DNA from: JBCAXA01 sp038534295
Lineage (GTDB): Bacteria > Pseudomonadota > Gammaproteobacteria > Steroidobacterales > Woeseiaceae
Direction of reading: 5' to 3'
Length of the DNA: 64,000 bases
NCBI GenBank assembly: GCA_038534295.1
Contig: JBCAXA010000001.1
Span: forward strand, 558,001 to 622,000
In this document: piece by piece, positions 52,832 through 60,370 of the stretch
Numbering within the stretch: position 1 is the first letter of the stretch
Layout of the letters: every line of letters starts with the position of its first letter
Notes under the pieces: model-generated
What the model was told of the DNA's origin: nothing
Seen by the model: only the letters and a program-made list of their open reading frames with translations
The model's database searches: none
Position numbers and translations under genes: made by a program

Positions 52832-53237
52832 GCAAGTTGCCGCTTGAAAATCACGCTGGTGGATGCGCGACGCGCCACTGAGGCGCACTCAGGTGAGTGC
52901 AGTGCGAGGAAGAAAGCCCCGAAAAAGCGGAGTGAATTCGGCAACCACCGACCGATGTCTGCCTACCTGCGTCAACACGGCAGTCGCCAAACGAACTCGA
53001 TTCGCGCGCCGCCACTGCAAGTTGCCGGTTGAAAATCACTCAGGTGGATGCGCGACGCGCCACTGAGGCGCATACAGGTGAGTGCAGTGCGAGGAAGAAA
53101 GCCCCGAAAAAGCGGAGTGAATTCGGCAACCACCGACCGATGTCTGCCTACCTGCGTCAACACGGCAGTCGCCAAACGAACTCGATTCGCGCGCCGCCAC
53201 TGCAAGTTGCCGGTTGAAAATCACTCAGGTGGATGCG
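52832..53237. repeat. 185-bp tandem repeat, 2.2 copies, between secA and mutT
   Basis: Units 52832-53016 and 53017-53201 match almost exactly with a 185-bp period. A third copy starts at 53202 and breaks after about 36 bp. Each unit begins GCAAGTTGCCGSTTGAAAA, which imitates the secA end GCAAGTTATCTTGAAAA on the opposite strand. A nested hairpin (CACTC-AGGT-GAGTG inside CACTG/CAGTG, second arms seen in unit 1) lies in the middle. The period is not a multiple of three, and apparent short ORFs on both strands merely reflect the repeat. The stretch 52811-53336 has no gene. Confidence 0.92.
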
Positions 53238-53320
53238 GGACTAGGAAGAAAGAGCCGAGGAGCGGGAGCGTACGAGCGTGGTACGTGAGCGTTGCTCGGC
53301 TCTTTCTGACAACGTCCCGC
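53235..53320. terminator. Large hairpin after secA
   Basis: AGAAAGAGCCGAG (53247-53259) pairs with CTCGGCTCTTTCT (53295-53307), flanked by outer arms GCGGGAC (53235-53241) and GTCCCGC (53314-53320). It lies 17 bp after the secA stop and could end or attenuate transcription before mutT. Confidence 0.6.
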
Positions 53321-53336
53321 GCCGCTTGAGGGGTTT

Positions 53337-56120
53337 TCAAGATAACTTGCCGCAGCATTGTTTGTACTTCTTGCCACTCCCGCAAGGACACGGCTGATTC
53401 CTTCCTACCTTCGGCTGCGCACGTTTAAACGGTGCCGCCTCCGCCGGTCGTGACGATGGCGGTGCCGGCATGCGGCCGCCGCCGCCGACAGCCGCACCGG
53501 CGACTGCTCCGCCACCGGCCGCTGCTGCCTGTGGATTCGACAGCGCTGATGCATTGGCATGCTGGAACTTCAATTTTTCCGCACGCTGGCGCTGCTGCTC
53601 GATCTCGGCGATCTCCGCTTCGCTGCGTACGCGCATACGTGACAAAAGGCTAATGGTCTCGCGCTTGACCTGCTCCAGCATGTCGCCAAACAGCTCAAAC
53701 GCTTCACGCTTGTATTCCTGCTCCGGCTTTTTCTGCGCAAAGGCGCGCAGGCCAATACCTTGGCGGAGATAATCCATCGCCGCCAGGTGTTCTTTCCAGC
53801 GCTGGTCGAGCTGCTGCAGCATCAAGGCTTTCTCGAGTTGGCGCATTGTATCGCCGCCGTACTCCTCGACCTTGGCGCTGTACGCGTCACTGACCGCTTT
53901 TTGCACACGCTCGCGAATGCCCGCTTCGTTGAGCTCTTTCTCATTCTCGACCCAGCCAGGCACGTCGAGCTCTACGGTGAATTCAGCGGCCAGCGCTCGT
54001 TGCAGCCCCGCGGTGTCCCATTGCTCTTCGAGACTGCCGGGCGGGATGTACTCGCTAATCGTGCCGTCGATCACTTCTTCGCGAATCGCCTCGACCGATT
54101 CGGCAATGTCGTCGGCTTCCATCAGTTCGACCCGCTGTGAATAAACCACGCGACGCTGATCGTTCGCTACGTCGTCGTATTGCAGCAGGTGTTTACGAAT
54201 ATCGAAGTTGTGCGACTCTACTTTCCGCTGCGCTTTCTCGATCTGCCGCGACAGCAGCGGGCTCTCGATCGCTTCGCCCTCTTTCATGCCGAAGCGTTGC
54301 AGCAGCGCTTTCGTGCGGTTCGGGTCGCCGAAGATTCGCATGAGCGTGTCTTCCATCGATAGGAAGAATCTGCTCGAACCCGGATCGCCCTGTCGTCCAG
54401 AACGACCGCGCAGCTGATTGTCGATGCGCCGCGACTCGTGGCGTTCCGTGCCGACGATGTGCAAACCGCCGGCCTCGAGGACCTGGTCGTGGCGTTTTTG
54501 CCAGTCTTCGCGCGCCGTTGAGCGCGTTTTATCGTCGCCACCAATGCGCTCGAGCTCGGCTTCGAGGTTGCCGCCCAGCACAATGTCGGTACCGCGTCCC
54601 GCCATGTTGGTGGCGATGGTGACGGCACCCGGCTTGCCGGCATCGGCAACAATGTCGGCCTCGCGTTCGTGCTGCTTCGCGTTCAGCACCTCGTGAGGAA
54701 TCTTTTTCTTGTTGAGTACGCCCGACAGCAGTTCCGACGTCTCAATCGATGTCGTGCCGACCAGAACCGGCTGCATGCGATTGCGGCATTCCTCGATGTC
54801 CTCAATGATGGCGTCGAACTTGTCGTCCTGATTGAGAAAAACGAGGTCAGGATTGTCTTCGCGAATCATCGGTTTGTGGGTCGGGATCACGACCACTTCC
54901 AAACCGTAAATCTGTTGAAATTCAGCGGCTTCCGTGTCGGCCGTACCGGTCATACCGGACAGCTTGTCGTACATGCGGAAAAAGTTTTGGAAGGTAATCG
55001 ACGCAACGGTCTGGTTTTCTTCCTTGACCGGCACCTTTTCTTTGGCCTCGATGGCTTGGTGCAGGCCGTCGGACCAGCGCCGGCCCGGCATCGTGCGACC
55101 GGTGAACTCGTCGACGATAACGATTTGCTGATTCTGAACGATGTACGCGACGTCCTTCTGGTACAGCGTATGCGCGCGTAGCGCTGCGGTCAGATGGTGC
55201 ATCAGGCGAATGTTGCTTGCGTCATAAAGACTCGCGCCTTCATCGAGCAACTCGTTCTCGACCATCAGGTCCTCAACCTTATTGAGACCTTCTTCCGTTA
55301 GGTGAATCTGCTTGGCTTTCTCATCCGCCCAGAAATCGCCGGACTCGATCCCCGCTTCCGGGTCGGCCTCCTCGGCCATCTGCTGTTTGAGTTTCGGCAC
55401 CAGCTTGTTGATCGCAACGTACAGGTCGGTGCTTTCCTGCGACGGCCCCGAAATAATGAGCGGGGTGCGTGCTTCATCGATCAGGATCGAGTCGACCTCG
55501 TCGACAATTGCAAAACCGAGTGAGCGCTGTGCACGATCTTCAAGTCGAAACGCCAAGTTGTCGCGCAGATAGTCGAAACCGAGTTCGTTGTTGGTCGCGT
55601 AGGTAATGTCGGCGCCGTACGCTTCGCGTTTCTCGTCGGGACCCTGGCCGCTTTTCGAGACGCCGACCGTCAGGTTAAGAAACTCGTATATCGGCCGCAT
55701 CCAATCGGCGTCGCGTGCAGCCAGATACTCGTTGACCGTAACAATGTGCACCGCATCGCCAGACAACGCGTTGAGATACGCGGCGAGTGTCGCCATCAAC
55801 GTTTTGCCTTCACCGGTGCGCATTTCGGCGATGTTGCCGTCATTCAGCACCATGCCGCCGATCAGCTGGACATCGTAGTGGCGCAGACCCAGCGTGCGGC
55901 GCGATGCTTCGCGTACTGCGGCAAACGCCTCAGGCAACAGTTGCTCGAGCGTTTCGCCATCTTTGAAGCGCTGGCGAAACTCATCGGTCTTGGCGCCGAG
56001 CGCCGCATCGTCGAGCGCTTGCACCGACTCTTCGAGCTGATTGATGCGCTTGACGGCTTTGCGATATTGCTTGATCAGCCGGTCGTTGCGACTGCCAAAA
56101 AGCTTAGTAAAAACAGCCAC
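53337..56120 (-). CDS. secA: Preprotein translocase ATPase SecA
   Basis: A 927-residue motor of Sec export. It begins MAVFTKLFGSRNDRLIKQYR. NBD1 has Walker A MRTGEGKTLMATLAAYL and VDEVDSILIDEARTPLI. The preprotein crosslinking domain and NBD2 follow with ATNMAGRGTDIVLGGNLE and RRIDNQLRGRSGRQGDPGSS. The C-terminal linker is Ala- and Gly-rich. The zinc tail NQPCPCGSGKKYKQCC binds SecB. It follows the M23 peptidase gene on the same strand after about 223 bp. Confidence 0.98.
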   Translation of the reverse strand: MAVFTKLFGSRNDRLIKQYRKAVKRINQLEESVQALDDAALGAKTDEFRQRFKDGETLEQLLPEAFAAVREASRRTLGLRHYDVQLIGGMVLNDGNIAEMRTGEGKTLMATLAAYLNALSGDAVHIVTVNEYLAARDADWMRPIYEFLNLTVGVSKSGQGPDEKREAYGADITYATNNELGFDYLRDNLAFRLEDRAQRSLGFAIVDEVDSILIDEARTPLIISGPSQESTDLYVAINKLVPKLKQQMAEEADPEAGIESGDFWADEKAKQIHLTEEGLNKVEDLMVENELLDEGASLYDASNIRLMHHLTAALRAHTLYQKDVAYIVQNQQIVIVDEFTGRTMPGRRWSDGLHQAIEAKEKVPVKEENQTVASITFQNFFRMYDKLSGMTGTADTEAAEFQQIYGLEVVVIPTHKPMIREDNPDLVFLNQDDKFDAIIEDIEECRNRMQPVLVGTTSIETSELLSGVLNKKKIPHEVLNAKQHEREADIVADAGKPGAVTIATNMAGRGTDIVLGGNLEAELERIGGDDKTRSTAREDWQKRHDQVLEAGGLHIVGTERHESRRIDNQLRGRSGRQGDPGSSRFFLSMEDTLMRIFGDPNRTKALLQRFGMKEGEAIESPLLSRQIEKAQRKVESHNFDIRKHLLQYDDVANDQRRVVYSQRVELMEADDIAESVEAIREEVIDGTISEYIPPGSLEEQWDTAGLQRALAAEFTVELDVPGWVENEKELNEAGIRERVQKAVSDAYSAKVEEYGGDTMRQLEKALMLQQLDQRWKEHLAAMDYLRQGIGLRAFAQKKPEQEYKREAFELFGDMLEQVKRETISLLSRMRVRSEAEIAEIEQQRQRAEKLKFQHANASALSNPQAAAAGGGAVAGAAVGGGGRMPAPPSSRPAEAAPFKRAQPKVGRNQPCPCGSGKKYKQCCGKLS

Positions 56121-56218
56121 TGAGAAGTCCTAAATTCTGGGGCGACAGGCCTGGCCGGTCGGTATTTTATGCGGTTTCGGAGGCACGGTCGCGGGCGAAT
56201 TCGCACGAACCGCGTGAT

Positions 56219-56234
56219 TTCCGCTTACGCGGAA
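56219..56234 (-). terminator. Small hairpin between the M23 peptidase and secA
   Basis: TTCCGC and GCGGAA form a 6-bp stem around TTAC, about 110 bp after the peptidase stop on the minus strand. No T-run follows, so its strength is doubtful. Confidence 0.3.
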
Positions 56235-56343
56235 TAGTCTAGGAGTGCCGACGCGTACGGAAATTCCGTTGGGGAGCTTGCGATTGGGGCGGATGGGCGT
56301 ATCGGCGGGGTCTCGCGACCGCTCGGCGGCGCGTTGGGCCGCG

Positions 56344-57279
56344 CTATTTCGGGCTGGCTTTGCCGCGGATGAACTTGACCGGATCGACCGGTTTGCCGCG
56401 GTACAACACTTCGAAATGCAGATTTGGCCCAGTAGCGCGTCCGCTGCGGCCCATGGACGCGATGATCTGTCCACGACCGACCTCGTCGCCAACGGCGACG
56501 GCGTTTTCGGAGTTGTGCGCATACCGCGTGACGTAACCCTTGCCGTGATCAATCTCGACCATGTTGCCGTAACCGAAGCGATCGCCGGAGTACGTCACAA
56601 CGCCAGCGGCCACCGCGACGATGTCGTCGCCTTCTTTGCCGGCAAAGTCGACCCCCTTGTGCCAAGCGGGCTTACCGGTAAACGGATCGGTGCGCTTGCC
56701 GTAGTACGACGACAGCCATCCGGAGTTGACCGGCCGACCTTCGGGTACGGTGCGCTGGGTGAGATTGCGACTCATCAGCATACTTTCAAGTACACCGAGC
56801 TGCTGCTCGCGATCGGCAAGCTGATCGCTGAGGTCGCCGAGCGATTGATTGATGTCAGCGACGCTGCCGGACTCGAGTGTCTCTGGCTCCAGCGGACCAC
56901 CAATAGCCGGCGTGCTGTCGAAATCGAATTCGCCGTCCTCGAGCTCGGCCATCTCGGTCAGGCGCTGGCCGAGCGCATCGAGACGAATAACATGGGCATT
57001 CATGCGACCGAGGCGAATGGCTAGTGCATCCAGCGTGTCTTCCGTTTCCTGCTCGAGCTTCGCAATGTGTTCGCGGTCGGCTGCGAGCTGCTCGCGCAAC
57101 GCACGAACCTCGGCAAGATCGGCGCCGGTCGCAGCGCGCTCTGAATTAGCTTGACCGGCTACGAAGCCACCGGCGGCGAGTGTTACGCAAAGCGTTAGGA
57201 AACAAAGAACAGGTATTGCGGCTGCCAGATTGAACTGGCGGACACCTTTCAAATCGCGTCGGACGACGAGAATCTGCAT
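56344..57279 (-). CDS. M23 (LytM-type) peptidoglycan endopeptidase, membrane-anchored
   Basis: A 311-residue envelope hydrolase. One TM helix (about residues 18-42) anchors it, followed by a coiled-coil-like stretch (about 55-115 and 140-170) and the LytM domain from about 185. Zinc ligands are in WHKGVDFAG, in YAHN and in NLHFEVL. The family cuts peptide crosslinks or, in degenerate members, activates amidases; all ligands appear present here. It lies between dciA/lpxC and secA, a conserved position. Its leader contains a c-di-GMP-I-type riboswitch, so its level is likely set by c-di-GMP. Confidence 0.9.
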   Translation of the reverse strand: MQILVVRRDLKGVRQFNLAAAIPVLCFLTLCVTLAAGGFVAGQANSERAATGADLAEVRALREQLAADREHIAKLEQETEDTLDALAIRLGRMNAHVIRLDALGQRLTEMAELEDGEFDFDSTPAIGGPLEPETLESGSVADINQSLGDLSDQLADREQQLGVLESMLMSRNLTQRTVPEGRPVNSGWLSSYYGKRTDPFTGKPAWHKGVDFAGKEGDDIVAVAAGVVTYSGDRFGYGNMVEIDHGKGYVTRYAHNSENAVAVGDEVGRGQIIASMGRSGRATGPNLHFEVLYRGKPVDPVKFIRGKASPK

Positions 57280-57356
57280 GAAGCGATACTCTGCTCTTTA
57301 TGTGTTGCGTTGTTAGATCAGTAGCTTGCAATCACCGCACGCCACCCCGTACGGTT

Positions 57357-57385
57357 GCTACCGGAGCACGGGAGTCGAGACTCCC
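57357..57385 (-). promoter_or_regulatory. Riboswitch expression platform: anti-aptamer segment and hairpin
   Basis: On the minus strand the palindrome GGGAGTC-TC-GACTCCC (57385-57370) follows the aptamer. CCGGUAGC (57364-57357) is exactly complementary to GCUACCGG (57449-57442), which immediately follows GACGCAAA in the aptamer. The two 8-mers could form a competing helix. No T-run follows, so control may be translational or through Rho. Confidence 0.5.
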
Positions 57386-57389
57386 TAAT

Positions 57390-57489
57390 CGTTCAAGTAC
57401 GGCAGCTCCGCTGTCTTTCAATCGTGCTGTCAGGTGAAAGACCGGTAGCTTTGCGTCCCCGACTCACGCCGGGTATGCCCTGATCGTCG
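57390..57489 (-). ncRNA. c-di-GMP-I (GEMM-I) riboswitch aptamer
   Basis: The minus strand shows the GEMM-I landmarks in order: AGGGCATACC (57481-57472; consensus AGGGCAAACC); a hairpin CCGGC-GTGA-GTCGG whose loop is a GNRA tetraloop; the near-invariant GGGACGCAAAGC (57459-57448); a second stem GTCTTTCA/TGAAAGAC (57442-57435 with 57420-57413) and the closing AGCGGAGCTGCCG (57412-57400). Compared with the Vibrio cholerae Vc2 aptamer, the same elements occur in the same order and spacing. The AAACC to ATACC change is the main deviation. The RNA leads into the M23 peptidase gene 110 bp downstream. Confidence 0.85.
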
Positions 57490-57492
57490 ATG

Positions 57493-57521
57493 AATATGCC
57501 TAGCGATCGTCTCTATTTCAA
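57493..57521 (-). promoter_or_regulatory. Sigma-70-like promoter of the riboswitch transcript
   Basis: On the minus strand TTGAAA (57521-57516) and CATATT (57498-57493) are spaced by 17 bp. Transcription would start close to 57486, at the 5' edge of the aptamer, which supports both calls. Confidence 0.55.
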
Positions 57522-57593
57522 GGACTTGGCGCACAAAAAGTCTGCGCTGCGACAATTGCCGTGTGCGCAGGATCACACTTCGATGGCGGATCG

Positions 57594-57899
57594 ATGACCG
57601 AAAAACGCCTCAGCGAATTGCTCAGCGGCGATGACCTGCTGACCCAATTGGCCGACCAAGCGCAGGCCCACGACCGTCAGCAGTCGGCGTTGCTGGCGAT
57701 ACTGCCCGCCGAAATGCGTGCCGAAGTCGCGTCTGCCGGGTTTGGCGACGGAATACTGACGCTCACGACCGCGAGCGCCGGCTGGGCGAGTCGATTGCGC
57801 TACGCGGAACCGGATCTCTGCCGGCGTTACGTCGCGGCGGGCTTTGACGTGCGCAGTATTGCCGTTCGTGTCCGCCCGACGGCAGCCGATCAGGCGTAG
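57594..57899 (+). CDS. dciA: DUF721 / DciA-like replicative helicase loader
   Basis: A 101-residue small protein from the ATG at 57594 (MTEKRLSELLSGDDLLTQLA). The DUF721 core is visible as ILPAEMRAEVASAGFGDGIL with LTLTTASAGWASRLRYAEPD, ending SIAVRVRP. DciA proteins load the DnaB helicase in bacteria lacking DnaC. The gene sits between lpxC and the M23 peptidase, convergent with lpxC (10-bp overlap of ends). This position is common in gammaproteobacteria. The open frame before 57594 is probably leader. Confidence 0.85.
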   Translation: MTEKRLSELLSGDDLLTQLADQAQAHDRQQSALLAILPAEMRAEVASAGFGDGILTLTTASAGWASRLRYAEPDLCRRYVAAGFDVRSIAVRVRPTAADQA

Positions 57900-58798
57900 G
57901 CAGGCGGACGATAGGAGATGGGTGCTTTGCGCTGATCGCCGAACACCACGAGCTCGTGCGCATTAGCATCATCCAGCACCGCGCGGGCGAGCTGATTGTT
58001 CAATTCGTGTCCAGACTTGAAGGCGCGGTATTCACCAATCAGCGAATGGCCCATCAAGTACAGATCGCCAATCGCGTCGAGAATTTTGTGGCGTACGAAC
58101 TCGTCGTCGTAGCGCAGGCCGTCTTCGTTGAGGATGCGGTAGTCGTCGAGCACGATCGCATTGTCCATGCTGCCGCCCAGCGTCAGGTTGCGCGAGCGCA
58201 GCGCTTCAATGTCGCGCATGAAACCGAACGTGCGTGCACGGCTAACCTCGCGGAGGTACGTGCCGGTTGAAAAGTCGACGCTCGCCTCAGCCGAGTGCTT
58301 CTTGAACACCGGATGATTGAAGTCGATCGAAAAATTCACTTTGAAGCCCTTGTACGGGCGGAGCTCGGCCCATTTTTCACCGTCTTCGACACGCAGCCGA
58401 CGTTTGATGCGAATGAGTCGCTTCGCGGCCGATTGCTCGGCGATGCCGGCGGATTGCAGCAGGAAGACAAACGGTGCGGCGCTGCCGTCCATGATCGGCA
58501 CTTCCGGTGCGCTCAGATCGACGTAGCAGTTGTCGATGCCGAGACCCGCGAACGCGGAGACCAAGTGTTCGACCGTTGCAATACGGATGCCGTTTTCATT
58601 GAGCGTCGTGCCGAGCATGGTCTCGCCGACTTTGTGGGCGGCTGCTCGAATCGCTGGTTTCTCGGCGAGATCAGTGCGGCAAAAAACGATACCGGTGTCG
58701 ACCGGTGCCGGCCGTAGGGTCATAAAGACCTTCTCGCCGTTGTGCAGGCCCACGCCGGTGGCCCGTATTGCTGTTTTCAGTGTGCGCTGTCGCAGCAT
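57890..58798 (-). CDS. lpxC: UDP-3-O-acyl-N-acetylglucosamine deacetylase LpxC
   Basis: A 302-residue zinc enzyme that commits substrate to lipid A. The start is placed at MLRQRTLKTAIRATGVGLHN (58798), matching the family; six further codons are open upstream. Zinc ligands and the catalytic region are in VEHLVSAFAGLGIDN, then FVRHKILDAIGDLYLMG and the late GHELNNQLARAVL. The C-terminus ends RPPAYA. It lies downstream of ftsZ in the same direction. Confidence 0.96.
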   Translation of the reverse strand: MLRQRTLKTAIRATGVGLHNGEKVFMTLRPAPVDTGIVFCRTDLAEKPAIRAAAHKVGETMLGTTLNENGIRIATVEHLVSAFAGLGIDNCYVDLSAPEVPIMDGSAAPFVFLLQSAGIAEQSAAKRLIRIKRRLRVEDGEKWAELRPYKGFKVNFSIDFNHPVFKKHSAEASVDFSTGTYLREVSRARTFGFMRDIEALRSRNLTLGGSMDNAIVLDDYRILNEDGLRYDDEFVRHKILDAIGDLYLMGHSLIGEYRAFKSGHELNNQLARAVLDDANAHELVVFGDQRKAPISYRPPAYA

Positions 58799-59029
58799 TA
58801 CCACAATCCCTTTCATTCCCGCGCAGCTCTACCGCCCACCGTCGGTGCTGCTTATGTTGTTGAATTGACTCGTTTAAACCGCGGTCTCGTGCTGCTAGAT
58901 AACGATGTCCCCACACCGATCCAGCCCCCCAAAGGCACGACGTGTATCAGAATTACAACTTAAGTATCAATAACTTACGCGGGTTGTTTCACAAATATTG
59001 CGGGGCAGACTAGCAGAGAAGCCGCAGTC

Positions 59030-59056
59030 TGACACCCCTTTTGTGTCATTTTTTTT
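59030..59056 (+). terminator. Plus-strand intrinsic terminator between ftsZ and lpxC
   Basis: TGACAC (59030-59035) and GTGTCA (59043-59048) form a stem followed by eight T on the plus strand, where no gene is read. A second IR (CAGACT/AGTCTG, 59006-59031) precedes it. It may end an antisense or small RNA. The AT-rich stretch 58945-59000 in the same 320-bp gap is the likely lpxC promoter region. Confidence 0.45.
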
Positions 59057-59070
59057 AAACCGTTCCGCAA

Positions 59071-59102
59071 CGCCGCCGGCCCGCGGAGAGTGGCCGGCGG
59101 CG
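59071..59102 (-). terminator. GC-rich hairpin after ftsZ
   Basis: CGCCGCCGGCC (59071-59081) pairs with GGCCGGCGGCG (59092-59102), an 11-bp perfect stem 16 bp after the ftsZ stop. It lacks an immediate T-run on the minus strand and may attenuate rather than stop transcription into lpxC. Confidence 0.6.
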
Positions 59103-59118
59103 TGCGACGGTTGCCGGC

Positions 59119-60309
59119 CTAGTCGGCCTGACGGCGCAGGAAGGCCGGAATGTCGAGCATGTCTTGCTGTTCGCCGGAGTCGGTAAGGCCGTCACCCGCG
59201 GCGCGGCGCCGAACAGCCGGCGGTGCCTCAAACGCCGTGTAGTCCGGCCCGTTCACCGCTTCGGCGCCGGCTGGCGCCGCAGCTTGCGGCGGCGGCGTTG
59301 CCGGGCGACCACGCGGCACCACACGGATATCGGGCGTGGCGGTGCGAATAGCCGGCTGGCCGAGCCCGGTTGCGACAACCGTGACCCGCACGGTGTTGGA
59401 CATGTCGGGATCGAGCACCGTACCAACGATGACTTTCGCATCGTCCGACGCAAACTCGCTGATCGCCTCGCCCACTTCTTTGTACTCGCCGATGGTGAGG
59501 TCATAGCCCGCCGTGACGTTCGCGAGAATCCCGTTAGCGCCGGCCAGATCAATGTCCTCCAGCAGCGGGCTGGAAATCGCTTCCTCAGCCGCGCGCCGCG
59601 CGCGACCCTCGCCGCTCGCAGCACCGGAGCCCATCATCGCCATACCCATCTCTGCCATGACGGCTTTGACGTCGGCAAAGTCGACGTTGATCAGACCGGG
59701 ACGCGTAATCAGCTCAGCAATGCCCTGTACCGCACCTTGAAGTACTTGGTTCGCCGACTTGAACGCATCGAGCAGCGTGGTGTCGCCGCCGAGTACCGTC
59801 AACAGCTTCTCGTTCGGGATGGTAATCAACGAGTCGACATACTTACCGAGTTCGGCGATGCCGTCCTCCGCCGTCGTGTGTCGTTTCGTGCCTTCCATCA
59901 AGAACGGCTTTGTAACGACCGCCACCGTCAGAATGCCCATCTCTTTGGCAAGTTGCGCAACCACCGGCGCCGCGCCGGTTCCGGTGCCGCCGCCCATGCC
60001 GGCCGTGATGAACAGCATGTCGGCGCCTTCAATCACCTCTTGCACGCGGTCACGGTCTTCCATGGCGGCCTGACGACCGACATCGGGATTCGCACCCGCA
60101 CCAAGCCCTTTTGTGATGTTGCAACCGATCTGCAGCGCCGTGCGAACGCGACAGTTCTTAAGTGCCTGCGCATCGGTGTTGGCGCAAATGAAATCGACCC
60201 CGTCAATGCCGGCATCGACCATGTGCGCAACGGCGTTGCCGCCGCCGCCACCGACGCCAATCACCTTTATCACAGCACTTTGGCTGTAGGCGTCCATCAA
60301 TTCGAACAT
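59119..60309 (-). CDS. ftsZ: Cell division GTPase FtsZ
   Basis: A 396-residue tubulin homologue that forms the Z ring. GTP-binding motifs are GVGGGGGNAVAHM near residue 20 and GGGTGTGAAPVVAQLA near 106. The T7 region VDFADVKAVM supplies the catalytic Asp. A short linker rich in Pro and Ala leads to the conserved C-terminal peptide DIPAFLRRQAD that binds FtsA and ZipA. It follows ftsA after 61 bp. Confidence 0.98.
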   Translation of the reverse strand: MFELMDAYSQSAVIKVIGVGGGGGNAVAHMVDAGIDGVDFICANTDAQALKNCRVRTALQIGCNITKGLGAGANPDVGRQAAMEDRDRVQEVIEGADMLFITAGMGGGTGTGAAPVVAQLAKEMGILTVAVVTKPFLMEGTKRHTTAEDGIAELGKYVDSLITIPNEKLLTVLGGDTTLLDAFKSANQVLQGAVQGIAELITRPGLINVDFADVKAVMAEMGMAMMGSGAASGEGRARRAAEEAISSPLLEDIDLAGANGILANVTAGYDLTIGEYKEVGEAISEFASDDAKVIVGTVLDPDMSNTVRVTVVATGLGQPAIRTATPDIRVVPRGRPATPPPQAAAPAGAEAVNGPDYTAFEAPPAVRRRAAGDGLTDSGEQQDMLDIPAFLRRQAD

Positions 60310-60370
60310 AGTTACTTACCTCCGCTAACGTTGCGTACCGCAAACAAATCCGGTGACCGCGTCACCGCAA

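Noticed and set aside
52832..53237. CRISPR array
   Set aside because: The repeat is a 185-bp tandem duplication without short repeats and unique spacers, and no cas genes are present.
52754..53329. Short ORFs inside the 185-bp repeat on both strands
   Set aside because: They duplicate because the DNA repeats; the period is not a multiple of three and they lack starts with ribosome sites or coding-like composition.
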